A DNA stretch of 47,041 nt from Flavonifractor sp. An306 (GTDB taxonomy: Bacteria > Bacillota > Clostridia > Oscillospirales > Oscillospiraceae). Each line of letters starts with the position of its first letter. Position 1 is the first letter of the stretch. The stretch lies in assembly GCF_002159455.1 (NCBI RefSeq), contig NZ_NFIQ01000025.1, positions 1-47,041 of the forward strand, in the 5' to 3' direction. Positions 24,753 through 33,265 of the stretch are shown here, piece by piece. A program made the position numbers and the translations under genes. Under the pieces are notes generated by a model. The model was given only the letters and a program-made list of their open reading frames with translations. It searched no databases and was not told the DNA's origin.

Positions 24753-25718
24753 ATGATCGAGCAACTCAGCGGGTATGACGTGGGCGCCTTGATGTACTGC
24801 CCGGCCCACGCCCACGGGACCATTGCCGGCGCTCTGCTGCGGGAACAGTATCCCAAGCCCTTTTCTCTGGCCTTCTGTCTGGAGGACACCGTGCCGGAGG
24901 CCCTGGTGGAGCAGGCGGAGGGGGAGCTCTATCAGATCCTGCAGGAGATTTGCCGCAACCGCTCGGAGCACGCCTTTTATCTCCCCCTCATTTTCGTCCG
25001 GGTGCGCTCCCCCCAGCAGCTGCGGAAGCTGGCCGCCGCCTACCGCCCCTTCTCCTCCATCCTCCGGGGCTTTATCCTGCCCAAGTTCTTTGTGGAGAAC
25101 TGCGGGGCCTATATCCAGGCCATCCGGGACATTGCCGCCGCCGGGGCGGACTACCGCTATATGCCCATCTTTGAGTCCCCCGCCATGCTGCCCCTCCACA
25201 CCCGCTATGAGCATCTGGCCCAGGTGAAGGAGCAGCTGGACACCGTGGCCGACAGAATCCTCAACGTCCGGGTGGGAGGCAACGACCTCTCCCACGCCTT
25301 CGGGTTGCGGCGGACGGTCCATGACACCATTTACGACGTCCGGCCGGTGGCCCACCTGCTGACCGACCTGGTCACCACCTTTGCCGGCCGGTATGTGGTC
25401 TCCGGCCCCGTGTGGGAATATTTCTCCGGGGACGGCTGGGAGGAGGGCCTGCGGCGGGAGCTGGCCCTGGACCTGCTCAGCGGGTTTATCGGCAAGACGG
25501 TGATCCACCCCAACCAGATCCCGGTGGTCAACAACATGCTGAAGGTCTCCGCCGGAGACTACCGGGACGCCCAGGCCATCACCGGCTGGAATGGGGCGGA
25601 CGGGCTTCTGGTGGCCTCCAGCGCCGACGCCATCCGCATGAACGAGTACAACACCCACTTCAACTGGGCCAGCAAGGTACTCCGTCTGGCCCAGGTCTAC
25701 GGCGTGCGGGAGAACTGA
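24753..25718 (+). CDS. HpcH/HpaI aldolase / citrate-lyase-beta-like protein of the Ter module
   Basis: A 321-aa TIM-barrel lyase. It has FCLEDTVPEALVE (acidic strand end), LPLIFVRVRSP (substrate Arg), ILPKF, MPIFESPAML (Glu metal ligand), VRVGGNDLSHAFGLRR and GFIGKTVIHPNQIPVV, all typical of the citrate-lyase beta/HpcH superfamily. This group is a known partner of PRTase-TRSP, StiP and HAD genes in Ter-linked biosynthetic modules. It is unusual in being divergent from the main operon. ATG 24753 with GAGGG about 6 bases upstream is preferred to GTG 24750. The natural acyl substrate is unknown. Confidence 0.87.
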   Translation: MIEQLSGYDVGALMYCPAHAHGTIAGALLREQYPKPFSLAFCLEDTVPEALVEQAEGELYQILQEICRNRSEHAFYLPLIFVRVRSPQQLRKLAAAYRPFSSILRGFILPKFFVENCGAYIQAIRDIAAAGADYRYMPIFESPAMLPLHTRYEHLAQVKEQLDTVADRILNVRVGGNDLSHAFGLRRTVHDTIYDVRPVAHLLTDLVTTFAGRYVVSGPVWEYFSGDGWEEGLRRELALDLLSGFIGKTVIHPNQIPVVNNMLKVSAGDYRDAQAITGWNGADGLLVASSADAIRMNEYNTHFNWASKVLRLAQVYGVREN

Positions 25719-25740
25719 GCTGTCAAACACGATAAGAAAA

Positions 25741-25779
25741 AACGCGGTCTTTCCCTCCAGGGGAAAGGCCGCGTTTTAC
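25741..25779. terminator. Bidirectional terminator between the lyase gene and lysA
   Basis: A 15-bp stem with one G-T wobble (25741-25755 with 25761-25775) has T-runs on both strands (GTTTTACTT on +; A-rich left flank giving TTTTTTCTT on -). It separates two convergent genes. Confidence 0.85.
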
Positions 25780-25795
25780 TTGTTCAGAGTATGAC

Positions 25796-27094
25796 TTACC
25801 GGTCGTTCCGACACAGGTCGGCGAAGGACTCCCGCTCTACCGCCACATAGTGCTCCCGGCCGCCCCGCAGCATGACAATGGGGGGACGGGGCAGGCGGTT
25901 GTAGTTGGAGGCCATGGAGTAGTTGTACGCGCCGGTGGTGCACACGGCCAGAATATCCCCACGGCCCACGCTGCCGGGCAGCTGGACGCCCTGCTGGATG
26001 ATGTCGCCGCTTTCGCAGCAGCGGCCTACCACCGAACAGGTGAAGTTGGTTTTCTCGTCCATCTTATTGGCAAGCAGGCAGGTATAATTGGCCTGATAGA
26101 GGGCGTAACGGGGGTTGTCCGTCATGCCGCCGTCCACAGAGACATAGTTTTTGTAGCCGGGGATCCGCTTGACCGTACCCACGGTGTACAGGGTCATGCC
26201 GGCGGCGCCCACGATGCTGCGGCCGGGCTCCATGTGGATCTCCGGCATCTCGATGGACAGCCGGGCACAGGTCTGCTTGATGGCGTCGGCCACCTGGGCC
26301 ACCTTCACGTCCACGTCCAGATGGGGGTCGCTCTCCACATAGCGCACGCCGTAACCGCCGCCCAGGTCCAGCTGGGGAGCCATGTAGCCCAATTTCTTCT
26401 TCATGTCGGCCACAAACTCCAGCATGATGACGGCGGCCCGCTCGAACACGTCCTCGGCAAAGACCTGGGAGCCCACATGGCAGTGGAAGCCCATCAGCTC
26501 CACATGGGGCTGGGCCAGGGTGAAGGCGGTGATCTCCTCGGCCTGGCCGGTTTCAATGGCGCTGCCGAACTTGGAGTCCACCTTGCCGGTGGCGATGGCC
26601 TCATAGGTGTGGGGGTCAATGCCGGGGGTCAGGCGCAGCAGCACCTTCTGCCGGATGCCCCGCCGGGCGGCCTCCGCCTCGATGGCCCGGATCTCCTCCA
26701 CGTTGTCGGCCACAAAGTAGCCGATGCCGTGCTCCATGCTGTAGCGGATATCCTCGTCGGTCTTGTTGTTGCTGTGAAAATAGGCCTGGCCCAGATCGTA
26801 GCCCGCCTGCAGCGCGGTATAGATCTCGCCGGAGGAGACCACGTCGATGCCCATGCCCTCCTCCTTCATGATCTCGTAGATGCGCTTGAAGGAGGCCGCC
26901 TTGCTGGCATACAGGGGGCGGGCCTTGTCCCCAAAGTGCTTTTGGAAGGCCGCCAGGTACGTCCGGCAGTTTTCCCGGATTTTGTCCTCATCCATCAGGT
27001 ACAGCGGGGTGCCGTACTGCTGGGCCAGCGCCGTCACGTCCTGTCCCGCGAAGTACAGGCGGCCGTCCGCGGCGGTAATGTTATCACAGATCAT
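25796..27094 (-). CDS. lysA: Diaminopimelate decarboxylase
   Basis: A 432-aa fold-type III PLP enzyme converting meso-diaminopimelate to lysine. The PLP lysine is in LYASKAASF, the Gly-rich phosphate loop is DLGGGYGVRY, MEPGRSIVG binds PLP, and the catalytic Cys region is VGRCCESGD. The length is normal. AAGGAAGAG precedes the ATG. It follows the symporter gene with an 84-bp gap holding a GC hairpin without a T-run, so co-transcription is possible. Confidence 0.96.
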   Translation of the reverse strand: MICDNITAADGRLYFAGQDVTALAQQYGTPLYLMDEDKIRENCRTYLAAFQKHFGDKARPLYASKAASFKRIYEIMKEEGMGIDVVSSGEIYTALQAGYDLGQAYFHSNNKTDEDIRYSMEHGIGYFVADNVEEIRAIEAEAARRGIRQKVLLRLTPGIDPHTYEAIATGKVDSKFGSAIETGQAEEITAFTLAQPHVELMGFHCHVGSQVFAEDVFERAAVIMLEFVADMKKKLGYMAPQLDLGGGYGVRYVESDPHLDVDVKVAQVADAIKQTCARLSIEMPEIHMEPGRSIVGAAGMTLYTVGTVKRIPGYKNYVSVDGGMTDNPRYALYQANYTCLLANKMDEKTNFTCSVVGRCCESGDIIQQGVQLPGSVGRGDILAVCTTGAYNYSMASNYNRLPRPPIVMLRGGREHYVAVERESFADLCRNDR

Positions 27095-27133
27095 GGGACT
27101 CTTCCTTTCTGTCTCTCTGGACCCGGGGAGGGT

Positions 27134-27167
27134 CTTCCGGCGGCGGCGAAGCCCCCGCCGCCGGAAG
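27134..27167 (-). other. GC-rich intercistronic hairpin before lysA
   Basis: A perfect 13-bp stem (27134-27146 with 27155-27167), CTTCCGGCGGCGG on the + strand, lies in the symporter-lysA gap. There is no T-run on either side, so it looks like an RNA-stability or attenuation structure. Confidence 0.5.
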
Positions 27168-27178
27168 TCAAGAGGGAA

Positions 27179-28432
27179 TTATTTCTGAAGCTGCTTGCCG
27201 CTGATGGCTCTCTCCAGCCAGTTCTTGCCGTCGGTGATACGGGCCACAATGTAGCAGACCACATAGTCGCCGGAGGAGTTGATCATGGTAGCGGGAGGAT
27301 CCACCAGGTTGCCGATGGCCACCAGGATGGGGAAGGCCACCTCAATGTGCTGGGGGAAGAAGATGGAGCAGATGATATACTCGCCGATATAGCCGCCGCC
27401 GGGCACGCCGGACATGCCCACGGAGGAGAGCACGGCCACCAGCACCACCATGGGCAGCATGCCCCAGCTCATATCGGAGCCCATGGTGCCCATGACGAAG
27501 GCGATCTTCAGCACGCAGGAGAAGCAGGAGCCGTCCATGTGCATGGTGGCGCCCATGGGGATGACCATTTCGGCCACGTCCTTGGGGATGCCGGTATCCT
27601 CCGCCTCACGCAGGTTGGTGGGGATGGTGGCGGTGGAGGAGCAGGTACCCAGGGACATGACGGCGGGACGGGCAATGTGCTGGAACATGGTCTTGATGCC
27701 GTGCTTGCCGCCGCCGATCCAGGCAAACAGGGGGAAGGCGGTGAAGAGGTAGATGAAGCACAGGGGGTAGTACACGATCAGGGCCCGGCCGTAGGCGGTA
27801 GCCACTTCCGCGCCGTAGGTGGCCACCAGGTCGGCGAACAGGGCGAAAAAGGCGATGGGGGCATAGTAGGTGATGATCTTCACGAAGGCCATCATGACCT
27901 CGCTCAGGCCCTCCAGGAACTTGCCGATGATGTGGTCCGGGCCGCCCACCAGGTTGGTGGCGAAGCCGAAGAAGATGGAGAACACGATCAGGGGCAGCAT
28001 GGCGCTGCGGCTGAGCAGGCCCACAAAGTCATCGGTGGTGAAGAAATTGACGATCATATCCGACAGGGAGGCGTGCTCGCCCATGGCCTCGGTGGCCATG
28101 TCGGTCCAGGGGGTCAGTACCGGGGGGAAAACCTTCATCAGCACGAACATGATGACGGCGGCGATGGCGCCGGTGACCACGAAGGTGGCCACGGTGGTGC
28201 CCATGATCTTACCCGCCCGCCGGCGGCTGCGCACGCTGGCCACGGAGTTTGCGATGGAGGCGAACACCAGCGGCACCACCACGCAGAACATCATGTTGAT
28301 AAACACCGTGCCGAAGGGCTTGATGGCGTGGCCAAAGCTGGGGAAGAACCAGCCCGCGATACAGCCCAGCACCATGGCGGCCAGCATGATGATCAGGAAC
28401 ATATAGTTCTTCATCACTGTTTTTTTATCCAT
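27179..28432 (-). CDS. Dicarboxylate/amino acid:cation symporter (DAACS family)
   Basis: A 417-aa membrane protein with about eight hydrophobic helices and two re-entrant loops. The family signatures are LGTCSSTATIPTNLREAE (first hairpin, Ser-rich) and IPMGATMHMDGSC (substrate and Na+ site). GltP/SstT-type members import glutamate, aspartate, serine/threonine or C4 acids with Na+ or H+. Position before lysA hints at amino-acid uptake, but substrate cannot be set. GAGG lies 8 bases before the ATG. Confidence 0.93.
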   Translation of the reverse strand: MDKKTVMKNYMFLIIMLAAMVLGCIAGWFFPSFGHAIKPFGTVFINMMFCVVVPLVFASIANSVASVRSRRRAGKIMGTTVATFVVTGAIAAVIMFVLMKVFPPVLTPWTDMATEAMGEHASLSDMIVNFFTTDDFVGLLSRSAMLPLIVFSIFFGFATNLVGGPDHIIGKFLEGLSEVMMAFVKIITYYAPIAFFALFADLVATYGAEVATAYGRALIVYYPLCFIYLFTAFPLFAWIGGGKHGIKTMFQHIARPAVMSLGTCSSTATIPTNLREAEDTGIPKDVAEMVIPMGATMHMDGSCFSCVLKIAFVMGTMGSDMSWGMLPMVVLVAVLSSVGMSGVPGGGYIGEYIICSIFFPQHIEVAFPILVAIGNLVDPPATMINSSGDYVVCYIVARITDGKNWLERAISGKQLQK

Positions 28433-28464
28433 TATGAATACCTCGCTTCCTCTCTTTGCTCTGT

Positions 28465-28507
28465 CCCTGGAGCCCGGGCCGGACCAACCACGGCCGGCCC
28501 GTCAGGG
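28465..28507 (-). other. GC-rich dyad between the L,D-transpeptidase and symporter genes
   Basis: An 8-bp core stem (28475-28482 with 28494-28501) is extended by a 5-bp outer stem (28465-28469 with 28503-28507). It starts 5 bp past the transpeptidase stop. The lack of a T-run leaves terminator function uncertain. Confidence 0.4.
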
Positions 28508-28511
28508 AAGG

Positions 28512-29360
28512 TTACATGATCACAATAATGGTGTCCTCCTGAATGGTCTGCAGGATCTCAACCATCATCTCCCGGGGCACGGAGACACAGCCGGCCGTAC
28601 CGTTGCCGGTACTGCAGTGGAAGAAGATGGCAGAGCCGCTGCCGGGGGTGCAGGAGGTGTTGTAATTGATGGCAATGGCGTACTCATAGGCCACGGTCTC
28701 CTCCACCAGATGCTCGGCGCTGTCCCACTGGCCCTCGGTCTCACTCTTCTTTACCATCTGGTTGTAGTAGACGCTGTCCGAATCGTCCACCCAGTAGTCG
28801 TCCTCGCCCACCTGCAGATAGTCGCGGGCGCTGCCGGGATCCTCCGCCACGCCGAAGGCCTGGCCAAAGGTGTAGATGCCCCGGGGCGTGCAGCCGTCCC
28901 CTTCCTGCTTGTTGCTGGTGGTGCCGTTTCTGCCTACAAAGGCCTCATCGGTGGACATGGTCTCCTTCCAGAAGTCCCCGTCCTTCTCCAGCACGGTGAC
29001 GGTGGCCTCCGGCGCGCCGTCGGCGTGGGGCCGCACCAGGATGCAGGAGGAAACCGACTGCTCTTCCGGGCTGGTAAGCTTCACTTCCTGACCCTCCTGA
29101 TTCCACTCCACCCCCAGACCCAGGGCGGAGCTGATGGCCCGAATGGGCAGATAGGTGGTACCGTCAATGGCGAAGGGCTCCACCGCGCCGCCCCCCTCGT
29201 TGGTCAGGGTCAGCTTTTTCCCATCCAGGGAAACCGAGATGTCTCCATAGTAGAGCTCCTTGGTCACCATCCCCTGGATGGCGGATGCGGTGGCAATGGT
29301 GCCAAACGCAATGCACCCTACCAGTACCCCGCTGACCAGTTTCTTCAGAATACCTCTCAT
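28512..29360 (-). CDS. Secreted L,D-transpeptidase with copper-amine-oxidase-type N-terminal domain
   Basis: A 282-aa exported protein. The signal peptide is residues about 1-28 (basic MRGILKK, hydrophobic core, ATASA cleavage). A short stalk-like repeat domain (about 45-95, TTYLPIRAISSALGLGVEW) is of the kind clostridia use for wall attachment. The YkuD-type catalytic end has His248 and Cys258 in FHCSTGNGTAGCVSVP, with the preceding GTTSNKQEGDGCTPRGIY loop. It would form 3-3 cross-links in peptidoglycan or attach proteins to it. AGGAGG lies 7 bases before ATG 29360. A candidate sigma-54 promoter lies upstream. Confidence 0.88.
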   Translation of the reverse strand: MRGILKKLVSGVLVGCIAFGTIATASAIQGMVTKELYYGDISVSLDGKKLTLTNEGGGAVEPFAIDGTTYLPIRAISSALGLGVEWNQEGQEVKLTSPEEQSVSSCILVRPHADGAPEATVTVLEKDGDFWKETMSTDEAFVGRNGTTSNKQEGDGCTPRGIYTFGQAFGVAEDPGSARDYLQVGEDDYWVDDSDSVYYNQMVKKSETEGQWDSAEHLVEETVAYEYAIAINYNTSCTPGSGSAIFFHCSTGNGTAGCVSVPREMMVEILQTIQEDTIIVIM

Positions 29361-29434
29361 GCTGATTCCTCCTGTCTCTTTTCCTTGCGGAGCCGGAATT
29401 CTGCCGGGCTGCCACGTTGTATTTATTTTAAAAT

Positions 29435-29449
29435 GCAAATTTCACACCA
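29435..29449 (-). promoter_or_regulatory. Candidate sigma-54 promoter of the L,D-transpeptidase gene
   Basis: On the - strand TGGTGT-N5-TTGC keeps the invariant GG and GC exactly 10 bases apart; the -24 box deviates from TGGCAC. It lies about 75 bases before the start codon, with a sigma-54 activator gene directly upstream. Confidence 0.45.
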
Positions 29450-29589
29450 AATGACCCTCCCCGTTGCATTTTGTATGAAACTCACAATTTAAAACAAAAG
29501 CATTTATATATTATCACAGAGATTAAGGAAAAACATCGCATATTTTGTTATTTTATTCCTGTTCAATCTTTCGCCGGCGGGCAAGAATA

Positions 29590-29605
29590 GTTCGGAATTC
29601 AGAAC
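29590..29605. promoter_or_regulatory. Imperfect palindrome, possible activator site
   Basis: GTTCGGAATTCAGAAC is self-complementary at 14 of 16 positions and lies about 140 bp upstream of the candidate -24 box, a typical distance for an enhancer-binding protein site. The rest of the 29361-29638 gap is AT-rich with no gene seen. Confidence 0.4.
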
Positions 29606-29638
29606 ATGCTTTCCTGATTTCCGGACCATCTGGCCCAT

Positions 29639-31432
29639 TTACTCGATCTGGTGCTCCTTCAGCTTGCCGTAAAACACAGTTTTGGACATGCCCAGCTGCT
29701 TCATGGCCTTGCTCCGGCTGCCGCCGCACTGGGCCAGGGTCTGCCGGAGGATCCTGGCCTCCTCCCGCTTGAGCAGCTCCTTCCAGGTGCCGCCCTCCGG
29801 CTCGCTCTCCAGGTGGATGTGCTCGGGATAGATGATATCCGACTCGGAGAGGGCCACCGCCCGCTCCAGCACGTTTTCCAGCTCCCGGATGTTGCCCGGC
29901 CAGCGGTAGGACATCAGCCGGCTGAAGGCCTCGCCGGAGAGCTGCTTGCGGGGGGCGCGGTACTTTTCCACAATTTTCTCCATCAGGTCATTGATGAGAA
30001 AGCACACGTCCTCCTGGCAGTCCCGCAGGGGGGGCAGCTCCAGGGAAAAGCCGCTGAGGCGGTAGTACAGGTCCTGCCGGAACCGTCCGGCGGCCACCTC
30101 CTCCCGCAGGCTGCGGTTGGTGGCGGCCAGGATGCGCACATCCACCGGGATGGGCTGGGTGGAGCCCACCCGGCAGACCTCCTTGTTCTGGATCACGTGG
30201 AGCAGCTTGGCCTGGATGTTCAGGGGGATCTCCCCGATCTCATCCAGGAAGATGGTGCCCCCGTCGGCGCTCTCAAAAAAGCCCGCCTTGCCCTTGGGGT
30301 TGGCCCCGGTGAAGGCGCCTCCCACATAGCCGAACATCTCGCTTTCAAAGAGGGTGGGGGCGATGGTGGAGCAGTCCACCGTCACCACGGGCCCCTTCCG
30401 GGGCTGGAGCTGGCAGATGGTGCGGGCTAGAAAGGACTTGCCCGTGCCGCTCTCCCCCGTGATGAGAATGTTGCAGTCCAGCTGGGAGAGCTTGTAGGCG
30501 TAGCGCCTCACGGAGGCCGAGCCCTCTCCCCCGCCCAGGGCGGGAGCCAGAGCCCCCTCCTCCCCCTGGCGGTACTTCTCCTCGGCGGAGCGGATGACGT
30601 TGTTGCGCTCCAGAATGGCGTCCCACAGGTCCTCCACGTTCCGGAACTTGACAATAACCCCCTCCGGCCCCTCCGGTCCCGCCACCGGCAGGATGGAGGC
30701 GATGAGCTCATAGCCGTTGACCTCGTAGGCGGTGTCCACATACCGCTCCGCCTGGCCCGCCAGCACCTGGGCCAGATGGGCCTCGAACAGCGCCCCCTCG
30801 AAGAAGTCCTGAAAATGGTACCCCTCCACGCAGATCTCGTATCCGGTCTCCTTGGCCATGTAGGGCGCGCCCTGGAGCAGATTGCGGATGGACTCCTTCC
30901 GGGCGGAGTAGCCCTTTTCCTCCCAGAACTTCACCTCCAGGGTGGCGCCGTCCAGAATCACCATCTGGCCGATGGAGAGGAAATAGTCGATGGTATAGGG
31001 CACTCCGTCCACCAACACGGAGGCGGACTTGTTTTCGATGGTCACGGTGATGGAGCGGGAGCGGAAGGTGGTCTGCAGCTGGAGCCGGTCGGCGTCCCGG
31101 CTGGGCAGGAATTTGTACACCGCCCGGCTGCCCGGCGTCTGGTACTGGCCCACCGCCACGATCCGGTCCCCCGTCCGTAGCCTGCGCTCCTGGATGCCGA
31201 TGCAGGCCAGGTCCTCCGGCGTCAGTCCGCCATCGTCGGCGCCGATGGCGGTGTCCGCCAGGATCACCACGTCTCCCGCCTCCAGCCGGCCGGCGCCATG
31301 GGGGTGGGGGCTGCGGTTGAACAGGCCGAAACGCTGCTTGGCCCGCTGGTTGATGTGGGTAATGATCCCCTGCCGGTCCAACGTGAGGACGGCGTGGGAG
31401 GATGCGTCTAACAAACTCTGTAACAGGCTCAT
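29639..31432 (-). CDS. Sigma-54-dependent transcriptional activator (PAS-AAA-Fis)
   Basis: A 597-aa bacterial enhancer-binding protein. A PAS-like sensor starts near residue 8 (AVLTLDRQGIITHINQRA). An unassigned beta-rich region spans about 115-175, followed by a second PAS-like region (about 200-265). The AAA domain has Walker A GESGTGKS (326-333), the sigma-54 contact loop GAFTGA (372-377), Walker B GTIFLDEIGE and a WPGNIRELENVLERA sensor II helix. A Fis-type helix-turn-helix closes the protein (GSRSKAMKQLGMSKTVFYGK). Its signal is unknown; likely targets are the neighbouring transpeptidase or symporter genes. Confidence 0.93.
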   Translation of the reverse strand: MSLLQSLLDASSHAVLTLDRQGIITHINQRAKQRFGLFNRSPHPHGAGRLEAGDVVILADTAIGADDGGLTPEDLACIGIQERRLRTGDRIVAVGQYQTPGSRAVYKFLPSRDADRLQLQTTFRSRSITVTIENKSASVLVDGVPYTIDYFLSIGQMVILDGATLEVKFWEEKGYSARKESIRNLLQGAPYMAKETGYEICVEGYHFQDFFEGALFEAHLAQVLAGQAERYVDTAYEVNGYELIASILPVAGPEGPEGVIVKFRNVEDLWDAILERNNVIRSAEEKYRQGEEGALAPALGGGEGSASVRRYAYKLSQLDCNILITGESGTGKSFLARTICQLQPRKGPVVTVDCSTIAPTLFESEMFGYVGGAFTGANPKGKAGFFESADGGTIFLDEIGEIPLNIQAKLLHVIQNKEVCRVGSTQPIPVDVRILAATNRSLREEVAAGRFRQDLYYRLSGFSLELPPLRDCQEDVCFLINDLMEKIVEKYRAPRKQLSGEAFSRLMSYRWPGNIRELENVLERAVALSESDIIYPEHIHLESEPEGGTWKELLKREEARILRQTLAQCGGSRSKAMKQLGMSKTVFYGKLKEHQIE

Positions 31433-31472
31433 GGAACGGACTCCCTTTTCCCGGTTTCAAGTATAGCTGATT

Positions 31473-31501
31473 ATTATAGCACATCGCCCCCGGCCCGTCG
31501 A
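31473..31501 (-). promoter_or_regulatory. Sigma-A promoter of the PAS-AAA-Fis activator gene
   Basis: On the - strand TCGACG (31496-31501), a 17-bp spacer and a perfect TATAAT (31473-31478) lie about 40 bases before the activator start codon. Confidence 0.55.
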
Positions 31502-31547
31502 GGGACGCCGGAGGGGGAAAGGCGGCCCGTCCCGTGGGCGAAGCCGG

Positions 31548-31805
31548 TCAGAGCCGGGCCAGAACCTCCTCCAGCTCCAGCGTGGTGAAGCCGTCCTCCA
31601 GGATGAAGCAGGGGATCCCCAGGGTGCCGTTGGCCTTGGGTCCGTCAAACAGGGAGCTGCTCTCCCGCAGGGCCAGGTAGGCCTTCAGATCGGCCAGGCT
31701 GGCCGACAGGTTCTGAAAGGTGATGTCCACCTTCCGGGCCGCCAGGACGTTGATGGCGTACAGGGTGTCGGGGCAGAGATGGCTGCCGATAATCGTAACG
31801 TGCAT
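31548..31805 (-). CDS. Glutaredoxin-like protein
   Basis: An 85-aa thioredoxin-fold protein. HVTIIGSHLCPDTLYAINVL carries a single-Cys CPDT motif at the redox position, with cis-Pro in GIPCFILEDG. It resembles the COG4545 glutaredoxin-related group. A second Cys sits next to the cis-Pro. It lies 38 bp after the patB-type lyase with AGGAG 9 bases upstream, so it is probably co-transcribed and linked to thiol chemistry. Confidence 0.75.
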   Translation of the reverse strand: MHVTIIGSHLCPDTLYAINVLAARKVDITFQNLSASLADLKAYLALRESSSLFDGPKANGTLGIPCFILEDGFTTLELEEVLARL

Positions 31806-31843
31806 GGTCTTTTACTCCTATCGCGTCAAAATCAAAGGAACTG

Positions 31844-33013
31844 TTACAGGGCGTTGACCGCCTGCTCCAGCTGGGCCATGGCCCGCTCCAGCACGCTGCG
31901 GGGGCAGGCGGCGTTGAGGCGCATAAACCCGTCCAGGCTGCGGCTGAAGGTCCAGCCCTCGTTCAGGCCCAGGCCCGCCTTTTCGATCATAAACTTCCGC
32001 AGGGCCTCATTGTCCAGCCCCAGGCCCCGGCAATCCAGCCACATCAGATAGGTGGCGTCGGGGGCGTAGGTCTTGATTTTGGGAATGTGCTTGGCGCAGT
32101 AGTCCACCACGTAGTCGAAGTTGGCCGACAGATAGGGCAGCAGCTGCTCCAGCCACTCCTCCCCCTGGTTGAAGGCGGCCTCCATGGCGATGAGGGAGAA
32201 GGCGTTGTTGCGGTGGATGTCCATGCGCATCCAGTACTGGTCAAAGACCTCCTTCATGTGGCGGTTGGGAAATACCACGGTGGAGGCCTGCAGGCCGGCC
32301 AGGTTGAAGGTCTTGGTGCCGGAAATGCCGGTGACCACATACCGGGCGATCTCCGGGGAGAGGGTGGCCGTGGGGGTGTGCTTTTTCCCGTGGAAGATCA
32401 GGTCGGAGTGGATCTCGTCGGAGAACATCACCACATGGTGCTTCATGCACAGCTCCGCCATCCGCCGCAGCTCCTCCGGGGTCCACACGATGCCCAGGGG
32501 GTTGTGGGGGTTGCACAGCAGGAACAGGTCGGACTGCTCCAGCTTGGCCTCAAAGTCCGCCCAGTCCATCTCCCACTTGCCGTCACGCTCCACAAAATGG
32601 TTCTCCACCACCTTGCGGCCCGAGGCCTCCGTCATGTCGTAGAACTCGGAATACACCGGGGGCTGAATGAGCACGCTGCCCCCCTCAGGGGTGAACAGCC
32701 GGACCATGGCGCTGATGGACTGCACCACTCCCAGGCTGAAGCTCATCAGCTCGGGGTCGATCTCCCAGTTGTTGCGCCGCTTCTGCCAGCCCCGGATGGC
32801 CTCAAAATAATGGGCCGGGCGGCTGGTGTAGCCCCAGATGCCCTCCTGGGCCCGGGCGGTCAGGGCGTCGATAATGGGCTGGGCGGTTTTAAAGTCCATG
32901 TCGGCAATCCACAGGGGGATCACCTGGTCCGTTCCAAACTTTTTAACCCGCTCGTCATATTTGGCCGCGCAGTTGTCCTTGCGGTCAACGACGGCGTCAA
33001 AATTGTACTTCAT
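31844..33013 (-). CDS. patB: PatB/MalY-type PLP C-S lyase (cystathionine beta-lyase)
   Basis: A 389-aa fold-type I aminotransferase-like enzyme. The PLP lysine is in SGTKTFNLAGLQ, the Asp that holds the pyridine nitrogen in VVMFSDEIHSDL, and CNPHNPLGIVW and the C-terminal MRLNAACPR Arg (carboxylate clamp) are present. Family members split cystathionine, cystine or cysteine-like thioethers to pyruvate, ammonia and a thiol. It stands under a candidate sigma-54 promoter shared in form with cdsB, supporting a role in cysteine or sulfur amino-acid catabolism. Confidence 0.9.
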   Translation of the reverse strand: MKYNFDAVVDRKDNCAAKYDERVKKFGTDQVIPLWIADMDFKTAQPIIDALTARAQEGIWGYTSRPAHYFEAIRGWQKRRNNWEIDPELMSFSLGVVQSISAMVRLFTPEGGSVLIQPPVYSEFYDMTEASGRKVVENHFVERDGKWEMDWADFEAKLEQSDLFLLCNPHNPLGIVWTPEELRRMAELCMKHHVVMFSDEIHSDLIFHGKKHTPTATLSPEIARYVVTGISGTKTFNLAGLQASTVVFPNRHMKEVFDQYWMRMDIHRNNAFSLIAMEAAFNQGEEWLEQLLPYLSANFDYVVDYCAKHIPKIKTYAPDATYLMWLDCRGLGLDNEALRKFMIEKAGLGLNEGWTFSRSLDGFMRLNAACPRSVLERAMAQLEQAVNAL

Positions 33014-33055
33014 TACAATACCATCCTTTCCCGATGAGGTTTGTCCTCTGGTTGA

Positions 33056-33070
33056 GCAAGGGACATGCCG
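33056..33070 (-). promoter_or_regulatory. Sigma-54 (-24/-12) promoter of patB
   Basis: On the - strand CGGCAT-N5-TTGC has GG and GC 10 bases apart. The predicted start site is near 33044, about 30 bases before the patB ATG. Confidence 0.7.
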
Positions 33071-33194
33071 GATTCCCGTTCTCCCGCCAGCTTTTTGATC
33101 CGCCTCCTCATTTTATTCATCCTGCCCAATTTTTCAGCTCCCGTTTTATGCAACAGGCGCAGAGCTGCCGGCAAATCCCTCCGTGGGCCCGCCT

Positions 33195-33241
33195 ATTTAA
33201 CTGGTTAAAGCACAACCCGTTTTATAATTGGTTAATCCAAT
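33195..33241. promoter_or_regulatory. Paired GGTTAA dyads, probable activator sites for patB
   Basis: TTTAACTGGTTAAA (33195-33208) and AATTGGTTAATCCAATT (33225-33241) lie about 125-175 bp upstream of the patB -24 box, just past the 3' end of the activator gene. Related TTAACC and AATTGGTT motifs stand upstream of cdsB. Confidence 0.6.
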
Positions 33242-33265
33242 TGACCATTTTTTGGCTGCGCCGGA

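Noticed and set aside
27134-27167. Hairpin before lysA as a terminator
   Set aside because: No T-run on either strand; kept only as an intercistronic structure.
25850-28519. 889-codon + strand open frame over lysA and the symporter
   Set aside because: Spans two well-identified genes and the gap between them on the other strand; shadow composition.
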